Positions 32,501-40,333 of a stretch of 41,465 nucleotides of DNA are shown piece by piece (the stretch's first letter is position 1; every line of letters begins with the position of its first letter). The notes under the pieces were generated by a model. The model saw only the letters and a program-made list of their open reading frames with translations, had not been told where the DNA came from and searched no databases. A program made the position numbers and the translations under genes. The DNA is from Defluviitaleaceae bacterium (lineage in GTDB: Bacteria > Bacillota > Clostridia > Lachnospirales > UBA5962), in the NCBI GenBank assembly GCA_009780765.1, contig WQZK01000002.1:1-41465 (forward strand), given 5' to 3'.

Positions 32501-33409
32501 TTAATCAAACATTGATATTTGTATATTCGAAGAATTTATATTTTCATCATCTACTGAGTTTGTTTCTTGTAAATACTCTTGTTCTATGTCATAATTATTT
32601 ATTAAACATTCTAACATAGAATTTCTATTAATTTCATTTGCACCAACATGATAAAAATGCTCTTTCGTATCAATATAGAAGTTTTTATAATTCATTTCTA
32701 TATAATTATTTTTTCTATATTTATTATGATGCCAAGTAGATAATAAAAATTTAGACTTAGTGGAATTTAATAACAAAGAAAGTAAATTTTCCTTTTCTTC
32801 ATTCCATGATTCATGATAATCTGCATATCTATCAATATACGGCGGGTCGCAATAGATAAAATCATTTTCAGTTGTTTCTACTATAATTTCCTCAAATGAA
32901 ACACACCTAAATTCATAATCATTTTTTTTTATAATCTTTGCGACCGCTTCTATTTGATTAACTATTTTTGTAATATATGATCTAGAAAATCTATTAGGTT
33001 TATGGCAAAACGGCACATTAAATCCACCATTTTTATTAAATCTCATTAAACCGTTGAAGCAACTTCTATTCAAAAACAGAAAATCATGAGAATTAGGCAA
33101 CAAATTAAACCTATTGCGTACTTCTTTATAATACTCTACACCACTCATTGCCAGTTTATTTGTATGCTCTAATAAATATTCCTTAACACTTGTGTTAGAA
33201 AGTGTACCTGATTGAATATCTTTATAAAATTGTATTATATGTGGATTAGTATCGGAAAAAACAGCTTTTTTAGGCATAATATTAAATCCAACTACACCCG
33301 AACCCATAAAAGGCTCGTACCAAACATTATAAGAAACTGGGATTTTTGAAGCTATCCATTCTACCAACTTTGTTTTTTTACCTTGGCACTTAATAGGAGG
33401 TATTATCAT
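32501..33409 (-). CDS. EcoRV-family N6-adenine DNA methyltransferase
   Basis: 302 aa D12-class enzyme: AdoMet motif EPFMGSGVVGFN near 33-44, catalytic DPPY in FIYCDPPYIDRYADY, plus FLNRSCFNGLMRFN, GGFNVPFCHKPNRF and STWHHNKYR. From memory these segments follow M.EcoRV closely along the whole length, so the predicted target is GATATC, methylated on adenine to shield the host. Its ATG overlaps the stop of the nuclease gene (ATGA), so the pair is translationally coupled. It reads toward the lysS tail and ends 22 bp before the duplicate begins. Confidence 0.9.
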   Translation of the reverse strand: MIIPPIKCQGKKTKLVEWIASKIPVSYNVWYEPFMGSGVVGFNIMPKKAVFSDTNPHIIQFYKDIQSGTLSNTSVKEYLLEHTNKLAMSGVEYYKEVRNRFNLLPNSHDFLFLNRSCFNGLMRFNKNGGFNVPFCHKPNRFSRSYITKIVNQIEAVAKIIKKNDYEFRCVSFEEIIVETTENDFIYCDPPYIDRYADYHESWNEEKENLLSLLLNSTKSKFLLSTWHHNKYRKNNYIEMNYKNFYIDTKEHFYHVGANEINRNSMLECLINNYDIEQEYLQETNSVDDENINSSNIQISMFD

Positions 33410-34199
33410 TCTTTTATCCCACCTCTATACTTTATAAACTCGGCTAGTGTAGTTATTTTGTGAGTTTTGCCTTCTTTATCTGTAATTGTTATTTTGCCGT
33501 AATTCATCCAATAATCATCAAACAATTTTTCGCCATCTTCATATTTTGTAAACTTTCCTGTTCCATTAACCAAATCGCTCAGACTTTTTACACTACCAAT
33601 ATTTGCTGTGTTTCCACTGCCTTGTTTATCGCTAGCTATTTTCCATTTTTCTGTAAAAAATACTTTTAGATTTTTTATAACAGAATTTATTTTATCTAAA
33701 TCAGATAATTTATAAATTTCTCTTTCATCTGCTTTTTCATTTCTATCATAAATTATACCTAAAACAAAATGTGCTTTATATTCTTGATACGGGTACTGTA
33801 TATTTTTTTTTGAAGTGCGATGCGTAAAGTACCCAGCATGAGAGCCTAGTGTAAAAACAGCATCTCCGCCTTTTTTACCCTTTCTAAAGGTTGTTTTAAT
33901 ATCAACAGCATATTTAATTTCTGGATTACCCTTACAAATGAAAGTTAAGTCGGGATAATAGTTTTGATGGTCAGCTAAAACAATATCAAAATTTACTTTT
34001 TCAGCAAATTCAATCAATAATGGAAAAACATGTAATTCTAAAATCTTAGATATTATTTTGGTGTCTTGGGATATCGTATAAATATTTTTTTTATATCTAT
34101 AAACCCCTTAATTGCCCACTTATTTGAAGCGTCAACTATTTCTGTTTGTATCTTCTCACTTAAAGCTACAAATGTTTTCTCAAATGCCCATTTTTCCAT
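33406..34199 (-). pseudogene. EcoRV-family restriction endonuclease, frameshifted at an A8 tract
   Basis: Restoring one base in the run of eight A (plus-strand T run 34085-34092) gives a 264-aa protein from ATG 34199. EcoRV itself has 245. After the site the protein reads NIYTISQDTKIISKILELHV, then NYYPDLTF and AVDIKTTF, matching EcoRV's PDFT and IDIKTT that hold its catalytic Asp74, Asp90 and Lys92. Further matches are KVFFTEKWKIA, GSGNTANIGS and DDYWMNYG. As written, translation from ATG 34199 stops after about 48 codons. An internal TTG at 34017 would give 203 aa lacking the first 60. Either the nuclease is off (phase variation or decay) or the base count is wrong. A GATATC lies at 34070-34075 inside the gene. 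Confidence 0.85.
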
Positions 34200-34253
34200 A
34201 TTGTTAATTTTCTTTTATAGTTTTTATAATTGTATTGCTTTGCCTGTTACTCC

Positions 34254-35780
34254 CTACTTAATCGGCTTCATTGTCGGAAACAGTATAACATCTCTAATGC
34301 TAGCACTATCTGTTAGTAGCATTACCATTCGGTCAATACCTATGCCTAGTCCGCCCGTTGGAGGCATACCGTACTCTAGGGCTGTAACAAAATCATCATC
34401 GTGAGCCATTGCTTCAGCATCGCCTGATTGCTTTAATGCTACTTGTGCCATAAATCTTTCTTTTTGGTCGATTGGGTCGTTAAGCTCGGTATACGCATTA
34501 CCCATTTCTCTGCCGTAGATAAAAAACTCAAAACGGTAAACAAAGCCAGGTTTATTCGCAATTTTTTTAGCTAGCGGGCTAACCTCAATCGGATATTCCG
34601 TAATAAAGGTCGGATTTATTAAATTAGGCTCTACAATTTTATCAAACACTTCAAATAAAATATTACCAACAGTTTTTGGCAGGTCTTTGTTTAAATGAAC
34701 ACCCGCCGCTAATGCCAGTTTTTCGGCATCTACTACTTTTTTTACTTTAGAAAAATCTACTTTAGCATATTTTTTAACCGCCTCTACCATCGTCAACTTT
34801 TCCCACGGAGTTGTTAAATCAATTTCTATGCCTTGATAGCTAATTTTACGACCTAGTTGTAATTCATCTAAGCACTTACAAAAAAGCTCCTCTACAAGCA
34901 CCATCATATCGTTATAATCGGCATACGCTTCGTACAATTCCATCATAGTAAACTCGGGGTTATGCTTAGGGCTCATACCCTCGTTTCTAAACATTCTGCC
35001 CATTTCGTACACCTTATCAAAACCACCTACGATAAGTCGCTTTAAGTACAATTCGGGTGCAATACGCATAAATAATTCTAAATCTAAAGTATTGTGATGT
35101 GTTGTAAACGGACGAGCACTAGCACCGCCTGCAAGAGTTGCTAAAATAGGAGTTTCTACCTCTAAAAACCCTTTGCTATCTAATAAACTACGAATAGCTT
35201 TAATTATTTTTGCCCTAGCGACAAAAGCATTTTTAACCTCGGGATTAGCAATCAAATCCACATAACGCTGGCGATAGCGAGTATCTACATCTTTTAATCC
35301 ATTAAATTTTTCAGGAAGCGGAAGTAATGCTTTAGCCAGCAGAGTAAATTTATTTATTTTAACGCTAATCTCGCCCGTGCGAGTTTTGAAAACAAGCCCT
35401 GTAGCACCGATTATGTCGCCAATGTCAAGATTAGTAAACTCATTATGCCCTTCCTCTGTTAAATTATCAATATTAGCAAACAGTTGCATTTTACCGCTAT
35501 TATCTAAGATTGTAGCAAAACTAGCCTTACCCATAATGCGACGGGTAAGAATACGACCTGCAATTATAACAGTTTGACCTTCTAGCTGCTCAAAACTTTC
35601 TACAATTTGAATAGCAGTATGCGACGGCAAAAACTTAGTCTCGTCAAACGGATTTTTTTTCGCTTTAATAAGACCAGTCAGCTTGTCCCTACGGTTTTGC
35701 ACTTGCTCGTTATAAGTCGGCTCTACAACTTGCGTTTGTTGTACATGCTGATTATTTTGTTTTATTTCTTTTTCTTTCAT
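34254..35780 (-). CDS. lysS: Lysyl-tRNA synthetase, class II
   Basis: 508 aa. OB-fold anticodon domain (EGQTVIIAGRILTRRIMGKASF), motif 2 YEMGRMFRNEGMSPKHNPEFTM, motif 3 GLGIGIDRMVML. An N-terminal extension of about 40 polar residues (KQNNQHVQQTQ) is extra. It charges tRNA-Lys. The final 75 codons are one copy of the 227-bp duplication that brackets the restriction-modification genes. The ones in place here complete the gene, so function is kept despite the insertion. greA and a zinc-ribbon gene lie upstream in the order often seen for greA-lysS. Confidence 0.95.
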   Translation of the reverse strand: MKEKEIKQNNQHVQQTQVVEPTYNEQVQNRRDKLTGLIKAKKNPFDETKFLPSHTAIQIVESFEQLEGQTVIIAGRILTRRIMGKASFATILDNSGKMQLFANIDNLTEEGHNEFTNLDIGDIIGATGLVFKTRTGEISVKINKFTLLAKALLPLPEKFNGLKDVDTRYRQRYVDLIANPEVKNAFVARAKIIKAIRSLLDSKGFLEVETPILATLAGGASARPFTTHHNTLDLELFMRIAPELYLKRLIVGGFDKVYEMGRMFRNEGMSPKHNPEFTMMELYEAYADYNDMMVLVEELFCKCLDELQLGRKISYQGIEIDLTTPWEKLTMVEAVKKYAKVDFSKVKKVVDAEKLALAAGVHLNKDLPKTVGNILFEVFDKIVEPNLINPTFITEYPIEVSPLAKKIANKPGFVYRFEFFIYGREMGNAYTELNDPIDQKERFMAQVALKQSGDAEAMAHDDDFVTALEYGMPPTGGLGIGIDRMVMLLTDSASIRDVILFPTMKPIK

Positions 35781-35822
35781 GATTTTTGCTTTTTTTACTT
35801 ATTCCAGAATGAATTAGTTTAT

Positions 35823-35851
35823 AACATATCATATTTATAATTGTATGTCAA
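35823..35851 (-). promoter_or_regulatory. lysS promoter
   Basis: TTGACA (35846-35851), 17 nt, TATGTT (35823-35828) on the minus strand, 40 bp before the lysS start. It lies after the terminator of the preceding gene. Confidence 0.6.
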
Positions 35852-35860
35852 ATTTAGTTA

Positions 35861-35915
35861 TTATTAAAAAACAGAATAGCTATATAAAAAATACTACCAC
35901 TCTGTTTTTTAATAA
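35861..35915 (-). terminator. Terminator after the zinc-ribbon membrane protein gene
   Basis: Fifteen-base perfect arms TTATTAAAAAACAGA/TCTGTTTTTTAATAA (35861-35875, 35901-35915) with a 25-nt loop. It separates this gene from lysS. Confidence 0.7.
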
Positions 35916-35920
35916 TTATA

Positions 35921-36424
35921 TTACCAAACTGCTTCGGTTATAGTATTGCCTACAGCTACAATGAGAGCAAATATAGCTATCGCTAAAAAACAACCCGTTT
36001 TTTGCCCTTCGTATTTGCGATTTAATATAGCAATTATTACTATACCACTAATAGCTATTGCCACTGATGTAATATCTAAACCTATACGAAAGCCTACTGT
36101 ACCTACACCTAAATTAAAAAATGTAGCTGATAAAACATTTAATATCCAAGATATAATAGGCAATGCTATCGCTAATCCTCTAAACCATTGAGGCGGTTTA
36201 ATTGGTGGATTATATGGATCAAACCCATTATGCGATGGGTGTCCAAAATTATGCTGTGGAGGGGGCTGACCATCGACGCCCATCCAAGGTTGACCTTGTG
36301 GAAGTTGATTTTGCCATGGCTGTGGAGGAGAGTGTTGAAAAGGTTCTGCTGTTACTTCTGACCCACAACTAAAGCAAACCACCTCACCCTCTTGTAATGG
36401 CGACCCACATGATTTACAATTCAT
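35921..36424 (-). CDS. Zinc-ribbon membrane protein
   Basis: 167 aa. Starts with a double-cysteine zinc ribbon (MNCKSCGSPL, CFSCGSEV), then a Pro/Gln-rich linker (about 30-80), then three hydrophobic helices (about 83-165). This zinc-ribbon-plus-helices layout is common in Bacillota and has no defined function. AGGAG lies 12 nt before ATG. It lies between greA and lysS on the same strand with its own terminator, so it is probably expressed apart from lysS. Confidence 0.75.
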   Translation of the reverse strand: MNCKSCGSPLQEGEVVCFSCGSEVTAEPFQHSPPQPWQNQLPQGQPWMGVDGQPPPQHNFGHPSHNGFDPYNPPIKPPQWFRGLAIALPIISWILNVLSATFFNLGVGTVGFRIGLDITSVAIAISGIVIIAILNRKYEGQKTGCFLAIAIFALIVAVGNTITEAVW

Positions 36425-36600
36425 AGTATATATTTTCTCCTTTCGCTAAAGCAAAATGTTTAAGCACAGTTATTTTTGCGATAAAACAACTTATTTTGCC
36501 TAGCACTTCTTAAGTATGCTATTATATTATATTTTTAAGCTTTGGGCAACAAATAAAACTTTCCTATTAGTTAATGTTTTAACAATAATAAAAAATAACT

Positions 36601-37065
36601 CTACCCTACTTTAAGCACCTTATAAATAATATCGCCAGCAGGAGCTTTAACCGATACCTCATCGCCCTTGCGTTTACCTAACATTGCCTTACCAATCGGC
36701 GAATCATTAGAGATTTTACCCTTAAATGGATTGCTCTCGCTACTACCTACTATTGTGTACTCAAACTGTTGCTTTGTAGCAACATTTTCAATTAAAATCT
36801 TTGTACCAAAATCTACGCTGTCGCCTTTTTTCTTTTCGTCAATTATCTTAGCTTTTTTAAGTTTAGCATCAATCTCGGCAATTTCCGCCTCCATTTTTGC
36901 TTGCTCTTCTTTTGCTATATCGTATTCGGCATTCTCGCTAAGGTCGCCAAATTCTCTAGCCACTCTTATTCTCTCGGCCGCCTCGGGTCTACCTTGCACT
37001 TTTAAGTATTGTAGCCTAGCTTCTAATTCTTTTTTATGCTCGGCCGTCATTAAAACTTCTGACAT
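36601..37065 (-). CDS. greA: Transcription elongation factor GreA
   Basis: 154 aa, usual size. The N-terminal coiled coil has the acidic tip needed for transcript cleavage by RNA polymerase (EFGDLSENAEYDIAKEEQ). The C-terminal FKBP-like domain contains SNPFKGKISNDSPIGKAMLG and KGDEVSVKAP. It rescues stalled polymerase. Ribosome site AGGAG lies 12 nt upstream. Confidence 0.96.
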   Translation of the reverse strand: MSEVLMTAEHKKELEARLQYLKVQGRPEAAERIRVAREFGDLSENAEYDIAKEEQAKMEAEIAEIDAKLKKAKIIDEKKKGDSVDFGTKILIENVATKQQFEYTIVGSSESNPFKGKISNDSPIGKAMLGKRKGDEVSVKAPAGDIIYKVLKVG

Positions 37066-37114
37066 TTTTTATATTACTCCTATTTTTGGGTTCGCATTTA
37101 TTTGCTTAGACTAC

Positions 37115-37143
37115 ATTATACGAAAGATTGAATGATTTTGCAA
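37115..37143 (-). promoter_or_regulatory. greA promoter
   Basis: TTGCAA (37138-37143), 17 nt, TATAAT (37115-37120) on the minus strand, a near-consensus pair 50 bp before the start codon. Confidence 0.65.
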
Positions 37144-37328
37144 CTCGAATTTTTATATTCAACGCATAATTTGTTGATTTATAATTTATTGACTAGAAAG
37201 AAATACAAAAATAAATATCATAAAAAATAATTTCAAAGCTTTTGCAACGAAACAATATTCTAAAGTGTATTATATATGTAGTGATAATTACACACTACAA
37301 TTTACAAACTAAAAAACGGAGATATTCT

Positions 37329-37898
37329 ATGGAAAAATTAAACTCAAAACTTAAAAAAATCATACTTATACTAACTGTAGCTATTACCATTGTCATCACC
37401 ACTACAACCTTACTCGGTTGCGATTATAGTTGCCCTACCGACATAAATTTTAACTCACAATACATTCGTACCGATTGGATAGAGCAAAGCTGGGATGTAT
37501 GGCCACTACCAAATACTGTAGTAAGAATTTCAAATATAGAAGAACTCAACGAATATATAGGTAGTTATTCGGATTGGGAGGATTTTGGTTGGTGGGATAT
37601 GTATGGTACTCCTATTATTCCTCCATATTTTAATACGCTACAAACAACCTTTACCGAGAATTTCTTTTTAGAAAAGCAATTCATTATAGTAAGAGTTGGC
37701 GAAGGCAGTGGTTCTAATAGGCATCGGGTAACAAGAATTACGCAATACGGCGAGATTTTTATAAATAGAATACTGCCTGGTCGTGGTATGTATGGCACTG
37801 CCGATGTTGCCGTATGGAGTATTATAATAGAGCTGCCGCAAGCATTTAACCCCGATAACTTTACGATTACATTTAGTACTAAATCAACCAGAAGATAA
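37329..37898 (+). CDS. Lipoprotein of unknown function
   Basis: 189 aa from MEKLNSK, with GGAG 7 nt upstream; the longer frame from 37242 has no ribosome site. Signal peptide with lipobox TLLGC (about Cys31). The mature part is rich in Trp and Tyr early (TDWIEQSWDVWPLP), then ISNIEELNEYIG, FFLEKQFIIVRVGEGSGS and a predicted beta end. I recognise no family. It is a single gene: greA is divergent and a strong terminator follows. Confidence 0.75.
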   Translation: MEKLNSKLKKIILILTVAITIVITTTTLLGCDYSCPTDINFNSQYIRTDWIEQSWDVWPLPNTVVRISNIEELNEYIGSYSDWEDFGWWDMYGTPIIPPYFNTLQTTFTENFFLEKQFIIVRVGEGSGSNRHRVTRITQYGEIFINRILPGRGMYGTADVAVWSIIIELPQAFNPDNFTITFSTKSTRR

Positions 37899-37915
37899 AA
37901 ATGAAACTAATATCC

Positions 37916-37954
37916 AAAAAAGGTATTTGAAATTAAATTTCAAATACCTTTTTT
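37916..37954. terminator. Terminator after the lipoprotein gene
   Basis: Eighteen-base perfect arms, AAAAAAGGTATTTGAAAT and its complement, around TAA. The A/T flanks allow use in both directions. Confidence 0.85.
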
Positions 37955-38064
37955 AATGCTCGGACAATCTAATATTCCGCCCCTACAGTTTATAAATAAT
38001 CCACTCTAAATTACATAATATAAATCAATAATTGTGCGTTGAGTATCTTGCATTTCACATTGAT

Positions 38065-38277
38065 TTATGTTTCATTCGGCTTAATGCCTGTTAGCTTTGT
38101 TGCCCAATGCGATAGCTTTTCGCTATGATTCATTTCGTCTGAGATTATCTCGGATATATCGGCATAAAGTTCGGCCGGTAATCCCGGATATGTAAGTAGT
38201 CTAAAGTAACCCTCGATAGCCTCTTGTTCGCCTGCGTTATTTTTGCTCAGTATTGCTGCAATATCATTTAGATTCAT
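38065..38277 (-). CDS. Short ferritin-like domain protein
   Basis: 70 aa, two helices. GEQEAIEGYFRLL and IISDEMNHSEKL supply the Glu and ExxH residues of a ferritin-like di-iron site. It is too short for a four-helix bundle by itself, so it would have to dimerise. GGAGG occurs 13 nt before ATG. Downstream of uppP on the same strand but separated from it by a palindromic element. A redox or stress role is a guess. Confidence 0.65.
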   Translation of the reverse strand: MNLNDIAAILSKNNAGEQEAIEGYFRLLTYPGLPAELYADISEIISDEMNHSEKLSHWATKLTGIKPNET

Positions 38278-38340
38278 ATGATTAAATTTTCCTCCGGTAA
38301 TAATATATGTAAAGGAATATGAATTTGTGAATTTTTATTT

Positions 38341-38363
38341 GGGACGCACTCTTGGGCGTCCCG
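38341..38363 (+). repeat. GGGACGC palindromic element, copy 2
   Basis: GGGACGC...GCGTCCC with the same 8-nt loop as copy 1, 5 bp past the uppP stop. It may act as a transcription barrier, but no T-run follows. Confidence 0.85.
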
Positions 38364-38367
38364 AACT

Positions 38368-39237
38368 CTAAAACAAAAACCATACAAAATCATTTAGCAC
38401 TACAAATAACGCAAGCACTACTAAATAAATTGCAAACGCATCAAGCGAAATTCTGCTAAATAATTTTAGCATTAAACTAATTGCTATAAACCCCGTTATA
38501 AATGCTGCTAAAAATCCGGCAGCGGCAGCAGCAACAGAAACACCAAAAGCATCGGCACTTAAACCAACTCCAACAAACTGGAAAATACTTGCACCGATAA
38601 TGATTGGAATTGCGATTAAAAACGAAAAATTAGCGGCGGTTTGTTGGTCTTGCCCCAGCATTTTAGCTCCTGCTATTGTTACACCGCTTCTAGAAATTCC
38701 GGGTAATCCTGCTGTGCCTTGAATTATTCCGATAATAGTTGCATCTAAAAATGATAACTCCTTTATATCATTTCGGGACGCCCGGTGTGCGTCCCCTACA
38801 GCTAATGTGGACTGTTTTTTATTCATCTGTAGAGAACGCATACCGGGCATCCCACCTCTTGCTTTTCTCCCCAGCATTCCGCTAACAAATAACACTATTG
38901 CTGTAATTAAAAAACAAAATGCTAACCATCTGCCGTCAAACGCTGACTCAAACACATTTCTAAATATCAAAAAAATCACAACGGTTGGAAGTGTTGCTAC
39001 AATAATCAATAAATTCATTTTTTGAAACGGTTTTCTAACTAGCCCAAAAAGCGTTTTCCGCATTACAACGATAACCGCAAGTAGTGTTGCTAAGTGTGTT
39101 AAAAGCTCAAAACCTAACGGCATATAGTTAACACCGACAGCCCGACCTACTATAATTAAATGTCCGCTAGAGCTAATCGGTAAAAATTCTGTTATGCCTT
39201 GCACAATACCCAGTATGATTGCTTGAAGGATGGTCAT
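38368..39237 (-). CDS. uppP: Undecaprenyl-diphosphate phosphatase
   Basis: 289 aa membrane enzyme that removes a phosphate from undecaprenyl diphosphate outside the membrane, recycling the lipid carrier for wall synthesis; BacA type. Motif 1 is GIVQGITEFLPISSSGH and motif 2 is GIIQGTAGLPGISRSG, the active-site Glu/Ser/Arg region. About 8 helices. The loop near residues 125-160 is longer than usual because it contains two inverted copies of the GGGACGC element, read as GGMPGMRSLQ and VGDAHRASR. The reading frame is intact, so activity is probably kept. Confidence 0.93.
   Translation of the reverse strand: MTILQAIILGIVQGITEFLPISSSGHLIIVGRAVGVNYMPLGFELLTHLATLLAVIVVMRKTLFGLVRKPFQKMNLLIIVATLPTVVIFLIFRNVFESAFDGRWLAFCFLITAIVLFVSGMLGRKARGGMPGMRSLQMNKKQSTLAVGDAHRASRNDIKELSFLDATIIGIIQGTAGLPGISRSGVTIAGAKMLGQDQQTAANFSFLIAIPIIIGASIFQFVGVGLSADAFGVSVAAAAAGFLAAFITGFIAISLMLKLFSRISLDAFAIYLVVLALFVVLNDFVWFLF
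38775..38800 (-). repeat. GGGACGC palindromic element, copy 3, in frame in uppP
   Basis: On the coding strand it reads TGTAGGGGACGCAC...GGGCGTCCCG, the same orientation and the same reading frame as the copy in the DUF368 gene (VGDA...). The loop differs (ACACCGG). Confidence 0.85.
38828..38856 (+). repeat. GGGACGC palindromic element, degenerate copy 4, in uppP
   Basis: TGTAGAGAACGCATACCGGG then CATCCC, differing from copy 3 at a few bases and lying in the opposite orientation 27 bp away. The two could fold into one long hairpin. Translated as GGMPGMRSLQ. Confidence 0.7.
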
Positions 39238-39378
39238 AGGCTTAAGATATGCTTATGAACTCCATATAATGCACTAATGAGAAATGATTGATTTATTTTA
39301 GTAAAATTAAATACCGCTTATTAGATATAAGTAAGTCCGAAATTTCTCATTCGCCTCATTTCTAATTTCTCATTGAAT

Positions 39379-39639
39379 TTACTCGCTCGCATTTTCTAGC
39401 ACCAACATTTCAAAATCTATACTTTCTACAAAATCGGTTGCCTTAAAGCGTACGATATTAAATTGCTCAAAATGATTAGCGTGAGTCTTTAGAATAACGG
39501 GCGTAGGAATATCTAACTCGTGGCAAATAGCAGAAAGGTAAGCAAAAAAATAAGCGGTAGAAAATTTATCTGTTTCGCTTAATACATAGCTTCGTGTAAT
39601 TTTTTGCTCTAACATTGTTTTTGCCCAAATTTTTGTCAT
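39379..39639 (-). CDS. Small conserved protein of unknown function
   Basis: 86 aa. Sequence such as YLSAICHELDIPTPVILKTH, and FVESIDFEMLVLENASE at the end, is of a type I have seen in many Clostridia hypothetical proteins. It is soluble with no signal or membrane segment. Single gene between uppP and the DivIC-like gene. Codon use resembles its neighbours. No function can be given. Confidence 0.75.
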   Translation of the reverse strand: MTKIWAKTMLEQKITRSYVLSETDKFSTAYFFAYLSAICHELDIPTPVILKTHANHFEQFNIVRFKATDFVESIDFEMLVLENASE

Positions 39640-39702
39640 TTTTATTGTGAAGTCCTATTTATAATATTATCTTAATTCGTTAAAGTTTTTTTCTATATAT
39701 TC

Positions 39703-39725
39703 GGGACGCCCAAGAGTGCGTCCCC
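39703..39725 (-). repeat. GGGACGC palindromic element, copy 5
   Basis: Intergenic, 63 bp upstream of the small conserved gene. Its complement is identical to the core of copies 1 and 2. Confidence 0.85.
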
Positions 39726-39796
39726 GCACATTCAGAAAAAAAGTATATAATAAAACGCTTGCGTATGTCAAAACAAAATGATAAAATAATCGTGTT

Positions 39797-40129
39797 ATGA
39801 AAACAACTTCCCCCACAAAAGCAAAAAAACAGAAAGAAATCCTAAGTGCCGAAGAACAAAAGCGTCAAACTATTCGCAAATTTATTATAACCAGTTGCGT
39901 AGTTATTGTTATGCTTGCCCTTGTCGCACTTGTTTATAATGTTACGATTTTAGCTAATAGAAATTCTAATATTCGTGGGTTAGAAGCACTTAATACCGAG
40001 CTTTATAACCAACAACAACAAATTGACGATGCCATATTAGAAAGACAATGCCCCGAATTTATCAAGGATTTTGCTAGACGCTATTTAGAAATGCACCGCC
40101 GAGACGAAGTTATGTTTATCGGAAGATAG
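39797..40129 (+). CDS. FtsB/DivIC-family septum formation protein
   Basis: 110 aa. A charged cytoplasmic start, a single helix (about 30-52, TSCVVIVMLALVALV), a short coiled coil (LEALNTELYNQQQQIDDAI), and the family's end CPEFIKDFARRYLEMHRRDEV (compare ARE.L.M...GE in relatives). Expected to bridge FtsL/DivIB at the division site. No clear ribosome site precedes ATG. A strong terminator at 40163 follows, so it is a single-gene unit. Confidence 0.75.
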   Translation: MKTTSPTKAKKQKEILSAEEQKRQTIRKFIITSCVVIVMLALVALVYNVTILANRNSNIRGLEALNTELYNQQQQIDDAILERQCPEFIKDFARRYLEMHRRDEVMFIGR

Positions 40130-40162
40130 TTTTCAAATTACAAATTACAATATACAAATTAC

Positions 40163-40199
40163 AAATGTCGGACTTAACATCAATTTAAGTCCGACATTT
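40163..40199. terminator. Terminator after the DivIC-like gene
   Basis: AAATGTCGGACTTAA/TTAAGTCCGACATTT, perfect 15-base arms, T-run on the plus strand. Just before it (about 40134-40165) are four imperfect copies of CAAATTA. Confidence 0.85.
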
Positions 40200-40333
40200 T
40201 TTATTGAAATATTTATCTTTTGTTTTACTATCAAGGCGACAACCTGTCACCCACTTCCGTTACTAGTTTAGGTGCATAGAAAAAATGTACTGCTAAATAA
40301 TGCATTTTGTCGTTTAATCAACTTTCCAAATGC

